Of a stretch of 64,000 bases of DNA, positions 10,981-21,406 are shown piece by piece (position 1 is the stretch's first letter; each line of letters opens with the position of its first letter). The notes below the pieces were generated by a model. That model was not told the DNA's origin. It ran no database searches and saw only the letters and a program-made list of their open reading frames with translations. A program made the translations under genes and the position numbers. The stretch is from Mixia osmundae IAM 14324 (taxonomy: Eukaryota; Basidiomycota; Mixiomycetes; Mixiales; Mixiaceae): assembly GCF_000708205.1 (NCBI RefSeq), contig NW_014575560.1, forward strand, positions 436,501-500,500, in the 5' to 3' direction.

Positions 10981-13900
10981 TCACGAACGCATTTGTGCAA
11001 TACGTTGCATCATTTCCGCCGGTGTTGCCCTCGTCTTGTCCGCTGCTTTGGGCAAATTCGAGTCTAGCGAAGAAAGAGGTCTGCTGGCTCCGTTCGGCGA
11101 AGTGGCCGACTGCGTGCGCACTCTGGCCTTGATTGGACTGATGACAGCAACCATCGCTCGCGGGGCTGCCGGGGCTTCGTTCTCTGTCTCGTCACTGCGG
11201 GACCGCTTCTGCGCGACGGCCGGTGGCAACGGACTAGGTAGCCGCGCAACGGGATCAGGCTGAGTAGGTCGAGCTGCCTGAGCTGCCAGTCTGGCGGCGC
11301 GTTGCATGGTCTCGACGCGCACTTTCAGCTTCTCGATTTTATTGTTCAGTTTGCCGACCAGTTTGCCCTTGTCAAGCAGCTCGTCCTCCGTCTGCAGAGC
11401 ATGTCAGCCTTTACAAGCTCCGAGCACACAAGACTTGCCACTTGGAGCTCTTCATCTCTCACTTTGACGAGATGCTCGGCGTTACCCTTTTCGATCTCGA
11501 GACATTCGACCTGGTGCTTGAGCAGCTCTAACTGTTCGTTCGCCTGACTCGCCATCTCTTGCGACTTCTCGAAGGCTTCTCTAACTTCGGCTCGCTCTTG
11601 TTCCAGGTTCTGCTGCATGTCCGCTATGCGAGTTCTCCTGTGCAACCCGAGCATAAGCAAGTGCAGCTTTTCACCGAGTGATACGCACGCCTGCTTGTTC
11701 AGATTGTTTAGTCTTGTGGCATCGGCCCGCAGCTTCGTAAGCTCGGAGCGTTCGTTCAACAGGCTTGACGAAAGCTCTTCCATCTCCTGAACCAAAGCTG
11801 CACGCTCGTTTCGCGATGAAGCCAGTGCATCTTCTGCCTTTGTCAGTCGCTCCAGCAGGCCAGCTTGCGTCGCACCAGCTTCGGTCAGCGTGCTGATCTC
11901 GGCTCTGAGTGCGTCGATAAGCTGATCACGTTCTCGTAATGCTGCATCTGTTTTGAAGCGGATCGTCTCGTCCGAGGCGCTCGCTTGCTTGAGTTCTTCT
12001 TGCATTGCTACCGCTTCCTCTTCACGCGTCTGCAGAGCGCGCTCGAACTCGCGAGCTTTCGTCATTTCTACCTTGGCAGCTTCGAGCTCTTCAGTCACTC
12101 GTTGCAGCTGCTTCCGTGTAGTAGCTAGTTGAGCAGTAGCCGTCGACAGCTCAGCGCGAGAGTTCGCTTGCTCGTCCTGTGCGGTCGCCAGACTGGCTTG
12201 CAAGTCGGCAAGCTGGGAAGCATCCTGCGAGGAGCGTCGCGGTTGTTCATGCGTCGATTGGGCCAGAAGGTTTGCACGCTCGAGTCGCCAGGCTTCACGC
12301 TCGTCCTGAAGATCCTGATGCAAGTTTGACATGTTGAATTCAGTTTGCTTGAGCTGGCCTTGCAGTGCGCGAATTTCGACTTGATGCCTGTCAATCTGAT
12401 CTTCCCGACGGTTGATGCGTCCCGACAAGATTGCTATCTCTTCTCTGTGTTGGGCCTCCGTCTGACGCAGGGCGATCAGGTCTTGTTCTTGCGCCGCTCT
12501 TGTGTCGTGGAACGTATGAAGGGCTTGATCGTCGCGTAGAGACTTTGTCTGCGTCTATACATCAAACGAAACTCAATCATCAAAGAAAACGCTGGGCGTA
12601 CCTCGAGTTCACAGATGATGGTCAGGCGTTCCGCCAAATCTTCCCGCACGGAAGCGAGCTCATTCGATGCGACTTTGCGGGCCGATTCAGCTGCTGCTAG
12701 CTGTGCGGTCAGGTCGACAATCTTCTGCGAGGCCGCAAGGATTCTGTCCTCGAGCACTGTGACGGATGCTTGCATAGTCTCGCGCTGCTTTGCTACTTGG
12801 TTTTGCATCGCCACTTTGGCTTCGCTCTCCTTCTCATGCTCTCTTTGAAGGAAATGATACGATGCAGTAGCTCTGTCTCGCTCTTCGCGCAGACGATGCA
12901 TAAGAATCTGCGACGCTTCCCGCTCGTGCTCGGCTTGCAGTAATTTCGTCTCGAATGTTGCCCCCGAGGAGGCATGCTCCGCAATCGTCGTTTTCATGCG
13001 AGATTCGTACTGCGTGATTGCAGCCCGAGCAGAGGCCAATTCGTCAACGAGCCTCTCGAGCTGCTCGCTTTGGGCATTTGAGTTGGCGTGAGCATCGGCA
13101 AGCTGATCGCGCAGGATTGTCTCCGTGCCTCTGAGCTCGTCGAACGCGGCTTTGACATCTTTAAGAGCTGTCTCACGAGAAGTCAATTTGGCCTCGAGTT
13201 CTATGAAACTATCTTCGCGCTGTTGACACGTCGTCTTCGTTGTATCATGCTCGATCTGGAGGGCGTTTAGCTCGCTCTTGATGTCCTGAAGGTGTCTGGC
13301 GCTCTGCGCCGCAGTCGCAAGATTGTCAGTGAGTGTAGCGACCGCAGCTCGGGTCTCTTCCAGCTCTTCAGTGACGGTTGCGATCGTCTGTTGTTGCTCT
13401 GCGAGTGTAGTAGCCGTCTTCTTTATCGCTACCAGCGTATTCGAACGAGACTCGTTAAGCGCAGCAAGATCTGATTGTTGCTTGGTGATCTGGGCCTGCT
13501 TCACGTTTATATCTGAACGAGCAGAAGCCAGAGCACATTCTAGCGTTGACTTGTCACTGGCGCTCGTCAGCTGCAAGTCGGCAATCTCGGATTTTGTTGC
13601 AGCTAGATCAGCTTGTGCTGCCTCGCACTCATGCCGAGCCGTCGCCAGATCCGACTCGAGCGCAGCGGACGCTGTTGAATTGGCAAGCTCAATCTCGAGG
13701 AGCTTCTGATCTAGCTCGGCTTTCTGCGCTGCATTTTGTTGACGGGCATCCGCGAGGGCAACTTCGAGTATTGCGATACTGTTCGTCCGATCTGTATCGA
13801 CTGCAGCGAGTTCAGCTGTGATCTTGTCGAGCGCAGCTCGCGACTCCTTGAGCTGAGCAGTCGTCGCCTGAGTCTCTCCTTGTGCCCGTTCGACCTCTGC

Positions 13901-14751
13901 CTGAGCCGCCGCGCGAGCATCATCTGTATCCTTCCTTGACTGAGCTTCGAGGCCTCTCCGCTGATCCTCCAAGCTTTCTCGCATCTGCCGCAGCTCGTCT
14001 TGTGCATCTTCAGTATCACTTTTGGCGGCCTTGATCGCTTCGCTGCTCGTACTCGACAGGGCCATGATCTCGTTCTCTTTCTTCATCAGGGTCGCAGCAG
14101 TCGTGGCGAGCTTGTCCTTGCAGTCTTTCAGCTCTGTCTGGCATCGCACGATATCCTGTCGCGCTTCGTTGAGATCTTGTTGAAGCTCTTTCGCCCGCTC
14201 GTCCGGCAAAATCGATTGTGTCGATGCGACAACGTTGTCACTAGTGATAGCGGCAGAAGAGAGCTTGAGTCGAGCGATCTCGGCGTGTAGCTCTTGCACG
14301 CGGGCCGCATCGTCAGTCGCACTTTCGTTTGCGGTTCCCTTGCCGTCGAGTTGCTTCTTGAGGTCGGCGATCTCCTTGTCCTTGCCGGCCAGGACGAGAT
14401 CAGGACGCGATGATCTGAAGTCGAGCTCGGATTGCAAGCCCTTGCTGTCCTTCTCGAGAGCTTTGATTTTGACATTAAGCTGTTCTACTGTTGTCTCGAG
14501 ATTGATGCGATTGAGCTTCTCGTTCTGAGCGACCTTGCGTGCATCTTCTTGCGCTTTCTCGAGTTTCACGACTTTGTCTGCCTCTTGTCCTGCCCTTTGT
14601 TGCGCATCCTTCAGGTCAAGCTTGAGCTCGTCCAGCTTGGCTTGCGTCTGTCGATGTGCATCGCGCTCAGAGGTGACCAAACCTTCATTCTGTTTGAGCT
14701 TCTTCCTCAGCTTGTCTGCCTCGGTCTCTTCGCTCCCGAAGAACGCCATGA
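10981..14751 (-). CDS. Large coiled-coil protein (about 1,200 residues)
   Basis: The frame is open upstream to 14998, but the sensible start is the ATG at 14751 (MAFFGSEETEADKLRKKLK). Four exons join with good signals: introns at about 12600-12553 (GTACGC...TATAG), about 11682-11632 (GTGCGT...CACAG) and about 11438-11390. The frame stays a heptad-rich coiled coil across all of them, with very high Ala, Glu, Leu and Gln content and almost no aromatic residues or Pro from residue 10 to about 1,080. The C-terminal 110 residues are non-coiled and basic (KRSRSDETENEAPA, VISPIKARVRTQSA). It may be a structural scaffold (spindle pole, nuclear-pore basket or Golgi tether); the basic tail with SP sites would suit a nuclear or spindle role, but the sequence does not decide. 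No motor or other enzymatic domain is seen. Confidence 0.75.
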
Positions 14752-14910
14752 CTCGCTCTTGCGGAGTCGCCCGCTCGGCTAGATTTCGAGCTTGCAATTG
14801 CGCAAGAGACGCGCGCGACACGCAACACGTGATCGCCCCTCTCGTTCGTCGCAGGAGCTCCTGTCTTGCTTTACAAGCCTCCTCCCTTCCCCTTTCAATC
14901 GCCTGCATCG

Positions 14911-15677
14911 ATGTGGACCTGGTTGTGTACAATTCTGCTGGCCACCAGGGCATTGGCCGACCCGATAGCCTTACAACATACAAGCGACCTCGCGACAACG
15001 GCCGTACCGGTCGAAGCGGCTTTGCTTGAGTCGCGGCAGCTTGGCAACTTCCTCTACACCGTCAATGTGACTATACATGGCACCGCTACTTGTCAGTCTC
15101 CGAACGGCTTCTATATGCCGCCAGCCTCCTTTGATGCACTCGTCGTTACAAACCACTTTGGCAGCTCCGAGCCTCAAGTGTATGTGCAAGGAAAGAAAAT
15201 CTTTGACGACGTCAGATGCACCGACTACCGATACAGTCCCGGATCTAGATGGAAGCCAGCATACACCTGGATTGAGATGACAATGTACATCGCAAGTCAT
15301 CTGCCGAACCTTACACTCGCGACCATCGGTAAAGCTGACCCTTGAGCGCAGAAGAACGTCGAGCAATATCATCAGGCCGAGTGGCCGAAGAGATTCGAAG
15401 ATTGTTGCTCGGTTGACTGGTCAGTCAGTGCATTGCCGTCATGATCAACGCTCACGCCGGGCCTGTTCGCCCTTGAGCCAGGTCTGCATCAATTCAGATC
15501 GATCTGGGCGAGCGCACCCACGAAATCGTGGGAGAAACGACCGAAAGATTCTGCTATCCTGATGGTCAGGCCCAGTACACAGAGAACTGCCACGCGCCTT
15601 ATCCTCATCCAATGAACTTTCGATGCGAAAGCAACTCAGGTATGACTGTCGTTATTGACAGTCTCTCGCCCGTGTAA
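14911..15677 (+). CDS. Secreted cysteine-containing protein, orphan
   Basis: ATG at 14911 begins a signal peptide (MWTWLCTILLATRALA). The mature part has NVTIHGTATCQSPNGFYMPP with a likely N-glycosylation site, then a second exon with FEDCCSVDWSASIQIDLGER and a third ending CYPDGQAQYTENCHAPYPHP...IDSLSPV at TAA 15675-15677. I count seven cysteines after the leader. The second intron (GTCAGT donor at about 15430, acceptor before 15481) is canonical. The first join works in frame only with a GC-AG intron at 15292-15351, which has a GCAAGT donor and a CTGAC branch site. The protein was not recognised; it could be an extracellular beta-rich protein or effector. It faces away from the coiled-coil gene, with 160 bp between the two start codons. 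Confidence 0.65.
15292..15351 (+). other. Probable GC-AG intron (60 nt) in the secreted-protein gene
   Basis: The donor is ATC|GCAAGT and the acceptor GCGCAG|AAG, with CTGAC 17 nt before the exon. Removing it joins MTMYI to KNVEQYHQAEW in phase 0; retaining it gives an in-frame TGA. No GT donor nearby gives the required phase. Confidence 0.55.
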
Positions 15678-15850
15678 TGCGTTCAAAGGAAGGGGCACGC
15701 AAGCCATCGTCTACTGTTCAGCGATCTGCTGCTCGGTGTCGATAGGATTGCAAGCTTCTTTGTGGATGTATGACCCTGCAGAATGGTCGAGCTTCACGGA
15801 CGATCGATGAGGAGTGAGTGTAGATAGATAGATTAGATTAGATCGACGCA

Positions 15851-17127
15851 ATGATGTTACGGTCTCTAGCCTGGCTCCCGACCGACTCGGGCGTGATGCT
15901 CCTCTATCCTGGCACGGCTGCCTTGGCCAGCTTTCTCGGGGCACACGGCTACCGCAAAGGGTCGCTCTCCACATCTGGCGCCATCGCAGCAGCTCTTCTG
16001 GGTCCGCGTAACAGCAGCATACGCCCACGGCGCTGAGGACTGCGCGCAGGCTACATCACTCTCGCGAACCAGCTGCGCACGTTCGGCGTACTCCTCATCG
16101 TGTTCTATCTGAGCGGTTCGAGAGCGACAAAGGCCAGCTGAGCAAGGCCTAAATACTACCCAATCTCACGTGATGCTGCAGACTAAAGCGGCTGTCAAGG
16201 CCAAGCTAGAGGACCAACACGGCCCTGCATCTACAGCTAAAGCTACAACAAGCTTAGCTGGCAATCGAGACGCCGTCCAAGTGCTATGCAATGGTCTCGT
16301 CGGCGCCCTAGCATCTCTTTCGTGGCAAATTGCATTCGTGCAGCCCTCGGAGGCCATGCCCTTTGCGTCGTGGCTTTCCGACCTATCTTCCATCACGACG
16401 AACAGCTTACCAGCTGGCATATGTCCCTCGCAGAGCTATCGATATGGCGGCTCGGCGCACAGCCGCGCTTACCTTTGGACGGCGATTGCGTTCTTCAGCG
16501 CCTGCATGGGCGACACACTCGCGAGCGAGGTTTGCCAGATTGCTGACTGATTCATACAGATGCTGAGATGGGCACAGCTTGGTATGCTCGCGCGGACGAA
16601 ACCGCGGCTTGTCACGACGTTTCAACCGGTACCGCCGGGCACGAACGGCGGGATCACTCCGTTCGGCCTGCTCGTTTCGCTGCTCGGCGGCACATGGATA
16701 GGTATCGTGACCATTGTCGCGCTTTCGGTCGAGAGTCACACTTGCTACACACTGTGGACGCAAGCCAAGGGCGGGTTTGCTTTTGCGGCAGAGATTGTCA
16801 TCTTAGCAAGCCTTGCCGGTCTCTTCGGCTCTCTGGTGAGCGCTCGGTCCTGACCATCCGCATGGGACTCAACGCAGCACAGCTCGACTCACTCCTAGGA
16901 GCAACAATGCAAGAGACGTTATACTCCAAAAGGCGCAGCAAGATAGTCCATTCACGATCCAGCAAAGACGAGGTTGTGCGCATAGCCGGCACGCCTCTCC
17001 TTTCCAACAATGCAGTACGTGTTCGAGTCATCCAGGCCATTGACGCTCACGCTCCCCATCGCAGGTCAACTTTGTCGCGTCGGGCGCGACGGCGCTACTG
17101 GGCTACTACATCTCATTCCACTTATGA
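15851..17127 (+). CDS. TMEM19/DUF92-family multi-pass membrane protein
   Basis: ATG at 15851 (or the next codon). Exons encode SLAWLPTDSG..., then GYITLANQLRTFGVLLIVFY with SGSRATK, then VKAKLEDQHG..., VLCNGLVGALASLSW, ACMGDTLASE, KPRLVTTFQPVPPGTNGGIT, and a C-terminal ASGATALLGYYISFHL ending at TGA 17125-17127. The GDTxASE and PPGTNGGxT motifs are the hallmark of the DUF92/TMEM19 family, whose plant member VTE6 is a phytyl-phosphate kinase using CTP. The fungal role is unknown, but a polyisoprenoid-phosphate or lipid-phosphate kinase activity is plausible. Six or so transmembrane helices are visible. One junction (about 16132/16182, RATK to TKAAVK) has no GT donor and would need a GC donor (GCCAGC) or another explanation. 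It converges on RPS6 with 75 bp between stops. Confidence 0.85.
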
Positions 17128-17202
17128 GCTTGTTGTCATAATCCGCATGAACGAGATGCATGCAGCAAGGAGTACAATCGCGTCTGCCTATCACGAGCTG
17201 AC

Positions 17203-18120
17203 TCATGCAGTCGTCGCGGCGGCAGCAGGGGCGGCAGCGGGTGCCGCCTTTTTGCTCTTCTTCTTCTGCACCTTGTTGGCTGCCTTTCGCTCTGCGACGT
17301 GCTTGGCAAGGACCTCCTTGTACTCGGAGATCTGCTCCTTCTGAGCCTCAGTCTTGCGGCGACGCAATCTGTGAGTGGTGCAAGTCAGCATAGGTCACTA
17401 CACCGAGGACTGTGACGCACGAGCGAAGGTGGCGGCGTCTCTGCAAGCGCTCGGGGGTGACAAGGCGCTGGATCTTAGGCCTGCGAATCGGCGAGGCTAT
17501 TTCAGCACGAGGCAAGATTGAAAAGCCTTTCCGACTGACGCCTTGGTGTAGGGCTTCTTCTCGGCATTCTTGGGCTGGACCTCGCGACGGACGACGAACT
17601 TGCGGACATCATCCTCCTTGGTGAGGTTGAACATCTTTCTGATTTTGTTGGCACGCTTGGGACCGAGACGCTTGGGCAGGACAGTATCGGTCAGGCCTGG
17701 GATGTCTTGTTCGCCTTGTTTGACGATGACGACAGCGAGAGCAGCGATATCTGATCCGACGATACATCCACGGACGGACTTGCGAGTACGTTCGCCCTTT
17801 CTGCGGGGACGGTAGCAAGAGTGACCGGCAGAGAGCAAGAGGCGGACTCGGTGAGGCTGCAGAACACCCTGCTTCATCGGGAAACCTTGCTTGTCGTTAC
17901 CGCCAGTGACCCTGACGACGTAGCCCTTGAATTCGTCACCGAGAGCATCGATGGCGACCTCTTGGGCCATGCGCTTTTCGTAGAACACACGAACTCGACG
18001 CTCATCGTCAATGTCGATCAACTTTTGCTGGCCTGTCGCCGGATTCGCAAAGTTGATCTTCACTGGATGATGGCCTGTGTGTCAGCAGCATGCACTGAGA
18101 GTCACAAGCACGAGCATACT
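17203..18120 (-). CDS. RPS6: 40S ribosomal protein S6 (eS6)
   Basis: The main exon encodes [20 protein letters not shown]...[15 protein letters not shown]...[22 protein letters not shown], followed by a small exon with [18 protein letters not shown] and a last exon ending in the Ala/Lys tail ([18 protein letters not shown]) at 17203. All are diagnostic of eS6, and the length of about 235 residues is normal. The main exon begins TG AAG ATC directly after a CAG acceptor at 18063, so the start codon must be completed by the last base of an upstream exon: A at 18120, a 57-nt intron 18063-18119 (GTATGC donor, GCTGAC branch), then TG at 18062-18061. The C-terminal Arg-rich region is the classic phosphorylation-target zone of S6. 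It is divergent from RPS13. Confidence 0.93.
18063..18119 (-). other. 57-nt intron splitting the RPS6 initiation codon
   Basis: On the minus strand the donor reads A|GTATGC and the acceptor CATCCAG|TGAAG. No other ATG in the neighbourhood opens the S6 frame: the codon at the exon start is GTG when unspliced, and an upstream ATG in the intron runs into TGA. Fungal RPS6 genes are known to carry an intron at the very 5' end of the coding region, so the position is conserved in kind. Confidence 0.8.
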
Positions 18121-18270
18121 CTTTGCGTAAAGATGAGGTGAGCGAAGAAGCGAAAGAAAGCTACGCGGAATATGGCTGGCAGAGTGGGGGTGCGCCCGAT
18201 TACGGACAAAATTTCCCCACTTGCGCGCAAAGTCTTGCGGCTCAGCTTTTGCGTCGACTTGTAGCACAAT
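18121..18270. promoter_or_regulatory. Shared divergent promoter of RPS6 and RPS13
   Basis: These 150 bp separate the start of RPS6 (minus) from the ATG of RPS13 (plus). They contain the 14-mer GGGGTGCGCCCGAT at 18187-18200 and a short A/T-rich patch (ACAAAATTTCCCC) just downstream. The two genes encode 40S proteins needed in equal amounts, so shared regulation is likely. Confidence 0.65.
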
Positions 18271-19005
18271 ATGGGTCGTTTACATAACCCGCACAAGGGT
18301 ATCTGTAAGTGCTGGCATGCTCTTTGACTCGCCCGCCATACGATCTGCACGACAAGAGAGGCTGGGAGGAGGCACACGAGATGGACAGGACGAGCGACTA
18401 CGGTCATGCTTTGTCGGTGTCATACAGTCGGCAGACCGTCTCTTCGGCCTCTCCCGTGCCATCAACACACACTCTCTGCTGTTCGAGGTATCACGGACGG
18501 ACGCTGACAGTGAGCATGATCCACAGCTGGCTCTGCATTGCCATACAAGCGCAGTCCGCCCAAGTGGCTGCGAGTGACGCCTGATGAGGTCGTCGATCAG
18601 ATCGTCAAGATGGCAAGAAAGGGCATGACGCCCTCTCAGATCGGTGTCGTCCTCCGTGACAGCCACGGTGTCGCCCAAGTCAAGAGCGTCACAGGCAACA
18701 AGATCCTCCGTATCCTCAAATCTCAAGGCAAGGCTGTCCCGCGGCTTGAGCTGACAGAGGCTAACAATGGACACTACGCTGCAGGACTCGGACCTACGAT
18801 TCCTGAAGATCTGCATCACTTGATCAAAAAGGCAGTGTCGATCCGCAAGCACCTCGACCGCAACCGCAAGGACATGGACTCCAAGTTCCGTCATGTCCTC
18901 GTCGAGTCCCGTATCCACCGACTGGCGAGATACTACAAGACGAAGCAGCAACTTGCGCCCACATGGAAGTACGACTCTGCTACCGCTTCGACGCTCGTCA
19001 CCTAA
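18271..19005 (+). CDS. RPS13: 40S ribosomal protein S13 (uS15)
   Basis: The first exon (ATG 18271, [12 protein letters not shown]) ends at a GTAAGT donor and joins near 18529 to [14 protein letters not shown]. The core [20 protein letters not shown] and [12 protein letters not shown] are diagnostic of uS15. The frame then stays open through 19 extra codons that no S13 has. These correspond to a 57-nt GC-AG intron at 18728-18784, whose removal gives [20 protein letters not shown], matching the family. The protein ends [11 protein letters not shown] at TAA 19003-19005, and with the intron removed it has the normal length of about 150 residues. The first intron is unusually long for this window (about 220 nt), as is common for ribosomal protein genes. 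Confidence 0.93.
18728..18784 (+). other. Stop-free 57-nt GC-AG intron in RPS13
   Basis: The donor is CAAG|GCAAGG and the acceptor CTGCAG|GA. A GGCTAAC branch site lies near 18759-18765, with a second candidate CTGAC upstream. The length is divisible by three and the segment contains no stop, so it reads as 19 extra residues. The flanks join exactly as in other S13 proteins when it is removed. Confidence 0.85.
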
Positions 19006-19164
19006 GCCGCCCTTGGATCTACCTGGGGACCTTTTGTACTTTTGACTCGCTCGAGACTCATTGCAGTACGATCTAGGCCAATCCTTGGAGCTGCCGTTGA
19101 GGTGGTTGTATTGTAGCAAACAACAGTAGCATGCGAGAGTTACACCGCTGCAGTGGGGACCTCG

Positions 19165-20041
19165 TCACTCGCCAACAACCTGACTGTAGAGCTTTCTCAG
19201 ATCCTCAGAGAAGACGTCCTTGGCCAGTGTGCCGTCTTCGCGGAAGAAGGCGCCGAAAGACTTTGTCCAGGTGGCCGACTGTTGTCTGATGACCGCTTTG
19301 CCCTTGTTGGACGAGTGAACGTAAGTCAGCGAGAGCGTATAGGTCGGCGTGTGCGTAGGCACGCTGGACGCCAACTTGATGTCTTCGGTCTCGATCTGAC
19401 GCTCTCGTCAGAGCTGTGATGTACTCGAGGATGTAGACACATACACGTCCAGCAAACGTCTTTCGTTTGCCTGTAAAGATGGTGTCCTTTTGGATGTACA
19501 TCGAGTACAGCGTCGAGGCTCCTGACAAGATGGCATAGCTGTCAAAAGGTGCTTCGTCATGAGATCATTGAGCTCGCAGAGCAGAGCAGACTGACATGAC
19601 GGTGCCTGTCAAGACGAACAAACGAGATTCTTGAAAGGAAGTCTTGTAGGCGTACGCGCTCACGAGACCGATGACGGCCGTAGCGACGTAGCCCAGAACG
19701 AGCTTGACATCTTGGTGCACGTGCGAGGGCTTGAAGAGCTCCGGCCTGCCAAAATACTGACGCATCCACGCTTACTGAGCGGATGTGTCGCTCAGGGTCG
19801 CAGGTCGACGCACCTCTCGTACGGCATCATCGAGAGCGAACTTGAGCTCGTTCAACGAGGATGTGTTGACTTTGACGACGGGTTGCTCCTCAGGAGACGC
19901 AATGTCGGGAGATACTTCGGACGCTTTGGGCAGATCGGTGTCGAGCTTTGGCTTGCTGCTTGACGACGTGGTCACTGCAGGACCGGAGGAGCTCTCCGGC
20001 GCCGAGCTCGATCTGAGTGCCGTCTTGCTCTTCTTGCCCAT
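19165..20041 (-). CDS. SPC2: Signal peptidase complex subunit 2 (Spc25/SPC2)
   Basis: ATG at 20041 (MGKKSKTALRSSSAPESSSG). The acidic, Ser-rich N-terminus leads to VNTSSLNELKFALDDAVRE. A second exon supplies FGRPELFKPSHVHQDVKL and the first hydrophobic hairpin (LGYVATAVIGLVSAYAYK and LFVLTGTVMSYAILSGASTL), and later exons give FAGR, YTLSLTYVHSSNKGKAVI and the C-terminal SFGAFFREDGTLAKDVFSED ending at 19165. Two membrane segments with both termini cytosolic is the SPC25 layout. The subunit couples the signal peptidase to the Sec61 translocon and is non-catalytic. Introns fall near 19770, 19590-19540 and 19430-19400. Confidence 0.9.
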
Positions 20042-20203
20042 CCTGGCGACGCTCAGCTCGCTCTCGTCAGCCTGCCAAAGTCGAGCTCAGACGAGTGACT
20101 GGGTGGCCGGGGCCGTCGCGAAATTCTTGTCACGACAAGTCGACGACGCACGCGATCAGCGGGCAGCCTTCATCACCGCTTTGAGAGCCGTCTCTCTGCT
20201 CGA

Positions 20204-20966
20204 ATGAGTCGGCCACAGATCCGAACAGTCATCTTCGATGTCGATGGCTTGCTACTGGACAGCGAGAGAATCTATACCATCGCATCGAACGAATGGCTCA
20301 GACCCTACGGCAAGACGATGACGTGGGAGACCAAGGTCAAGCTCATGGGCAGACCTGCACCCGAATCGGCACGCATCTTCCTCGAAGAACTCGGCATCGA
20401 GGGCGTCACGCCCGACGAGCTCGTCACACAGATGGGTCAGATTCAAGCCGAACTTTTCAAAAAGACTGTGCCCTTGCCTGGTGCAGTCAAACTTGTACAA
20501 CACCTGCACAAGCACAAGATACCCATTGCTATTGCCACCGGAAGCAAACAGTTCAACTGTGTGTCCCCTTCGTTGGGCCGACGCGAACAGGCTAACAAGA
20601 TCTCGCCTTGCAGTCGTTGCGAAATCGTCCCACCTGCCTGAGCTATTCGGCTGCTTTCCAGAGGACTCCATCGTCACGGCAGATACGCCGCAAGTGAGGC
20701 GGGGAAAGCCGCACCCTGATATCTTCCTCTACGCTGCCAGCACGCTGGGCGTCACCGAACCGAGAGATATCGAGCGGTGTCTCGTTTTCGAAGACGGGAT
20801 ACCTGGCGTCATTGCAGCAAAAGCAGCAAAGATGAGCGTCGTCTGGGTACCTGAGCCGGAGGTGCTCAAGCTGAGCGACAACGACAAGATGGAGCACGAT
20901 CAGCTGTTGAAGAGTCTGGAAGATTTCGACCCGGCAGAATGGGGTCTGCCACCCTATGAGCAGTAG
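20204..20966 (+). CDS. HAD-superfamily phosphatase, HDHD1/pseudouridine-5'-phosphatase-like
   Basis: ATG at 20204. HAD motif I is IRTVIFDVDGLLLDSE (nucleophile and general-acid Asp near residues 12 and 14), motif II is IPIAIATGS, motif III lies around VRRGKPHPDIFLYA, and motif IV is CLVFEDGIPGVIAAKAA. The helical cap (WLRPYGKTMTWETKVKLMGR) is the beta-phosphoglucomutase/HDHD1 type. One intron at about 20559-20613 (GTGTGT...TTGCAG) joins KQFN to FVAKSSHLPELF. The product of about 235 residues fits pseudouridine-5'-phosphatase and the related fungal Gs1-type phosphatases; the substrate (pseudouridine-5'-P, glycerol-3-P or 2-deoxyglucose-6-P) cannot be fixed from motifs. Confidence 0.88.
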
Positions 20967-21406
20967 GAAGCACTTTATAGACTTGCAAGCAAGAGCTTGT
21001 ACAACAACGTGTTGCATTGTAGACCTGTGCAATCGAACGCTGTATTAGCGACATGCAGACGAGCCAATGGGAATGCAGGAAGGAGCAGGATCAGCTAGCC
21101 GTTCTTAGTGGAATACATAGGATCCGCATCGCTCGAGAGCTCGAGATTTAGCATAGAAGTGTACTGAATGTCATCACCGTATGGGAAGGAAAAAGGGATG
21201 GGAGTGGCCGACTCACTCTGTCAATGCCTGCTTACGATCTGTCATATCAACCAGAATCAGCAACTGCTTCGAGCAGGCACGGAGCGGGGAGAGGTCATAT
21301 GTGCAAATGTTTGGCTTATGCGATTGGTCTTTTCCGTCACGAAAGATCGGACTGGGGCGACACAGTTTCTAATCATTCGGAAGGAGAGTCGGACAGGGTT
21401 TGCGAC
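20967..21406. other. Intergenic gap between two convergent genes
   Basis: Between the stops of the HAD phosphatase and pyridoxal kinase genes I see short frames only, with no start, splice pattern or family. It presumably holds both 3' untranslated regions. Confidence 0.5.

Noticed and set aside
13000-14800. Plus-strand open frames opposite the coiled-coil gene
   Set aside because: They are antisense shadows created by the Glu/Ala/Leu-rich codon pattern of the minus-strand gene, with no independent splice or family signal.
14752-14998. Upstream extension of the coiled-coil protein to 14998
   Set aside because: The extra residues have a different composition from the coiled coil and would overlap the promoter and leader exon of the divergent secreted-protein gene. 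ATG at 14751 is better.
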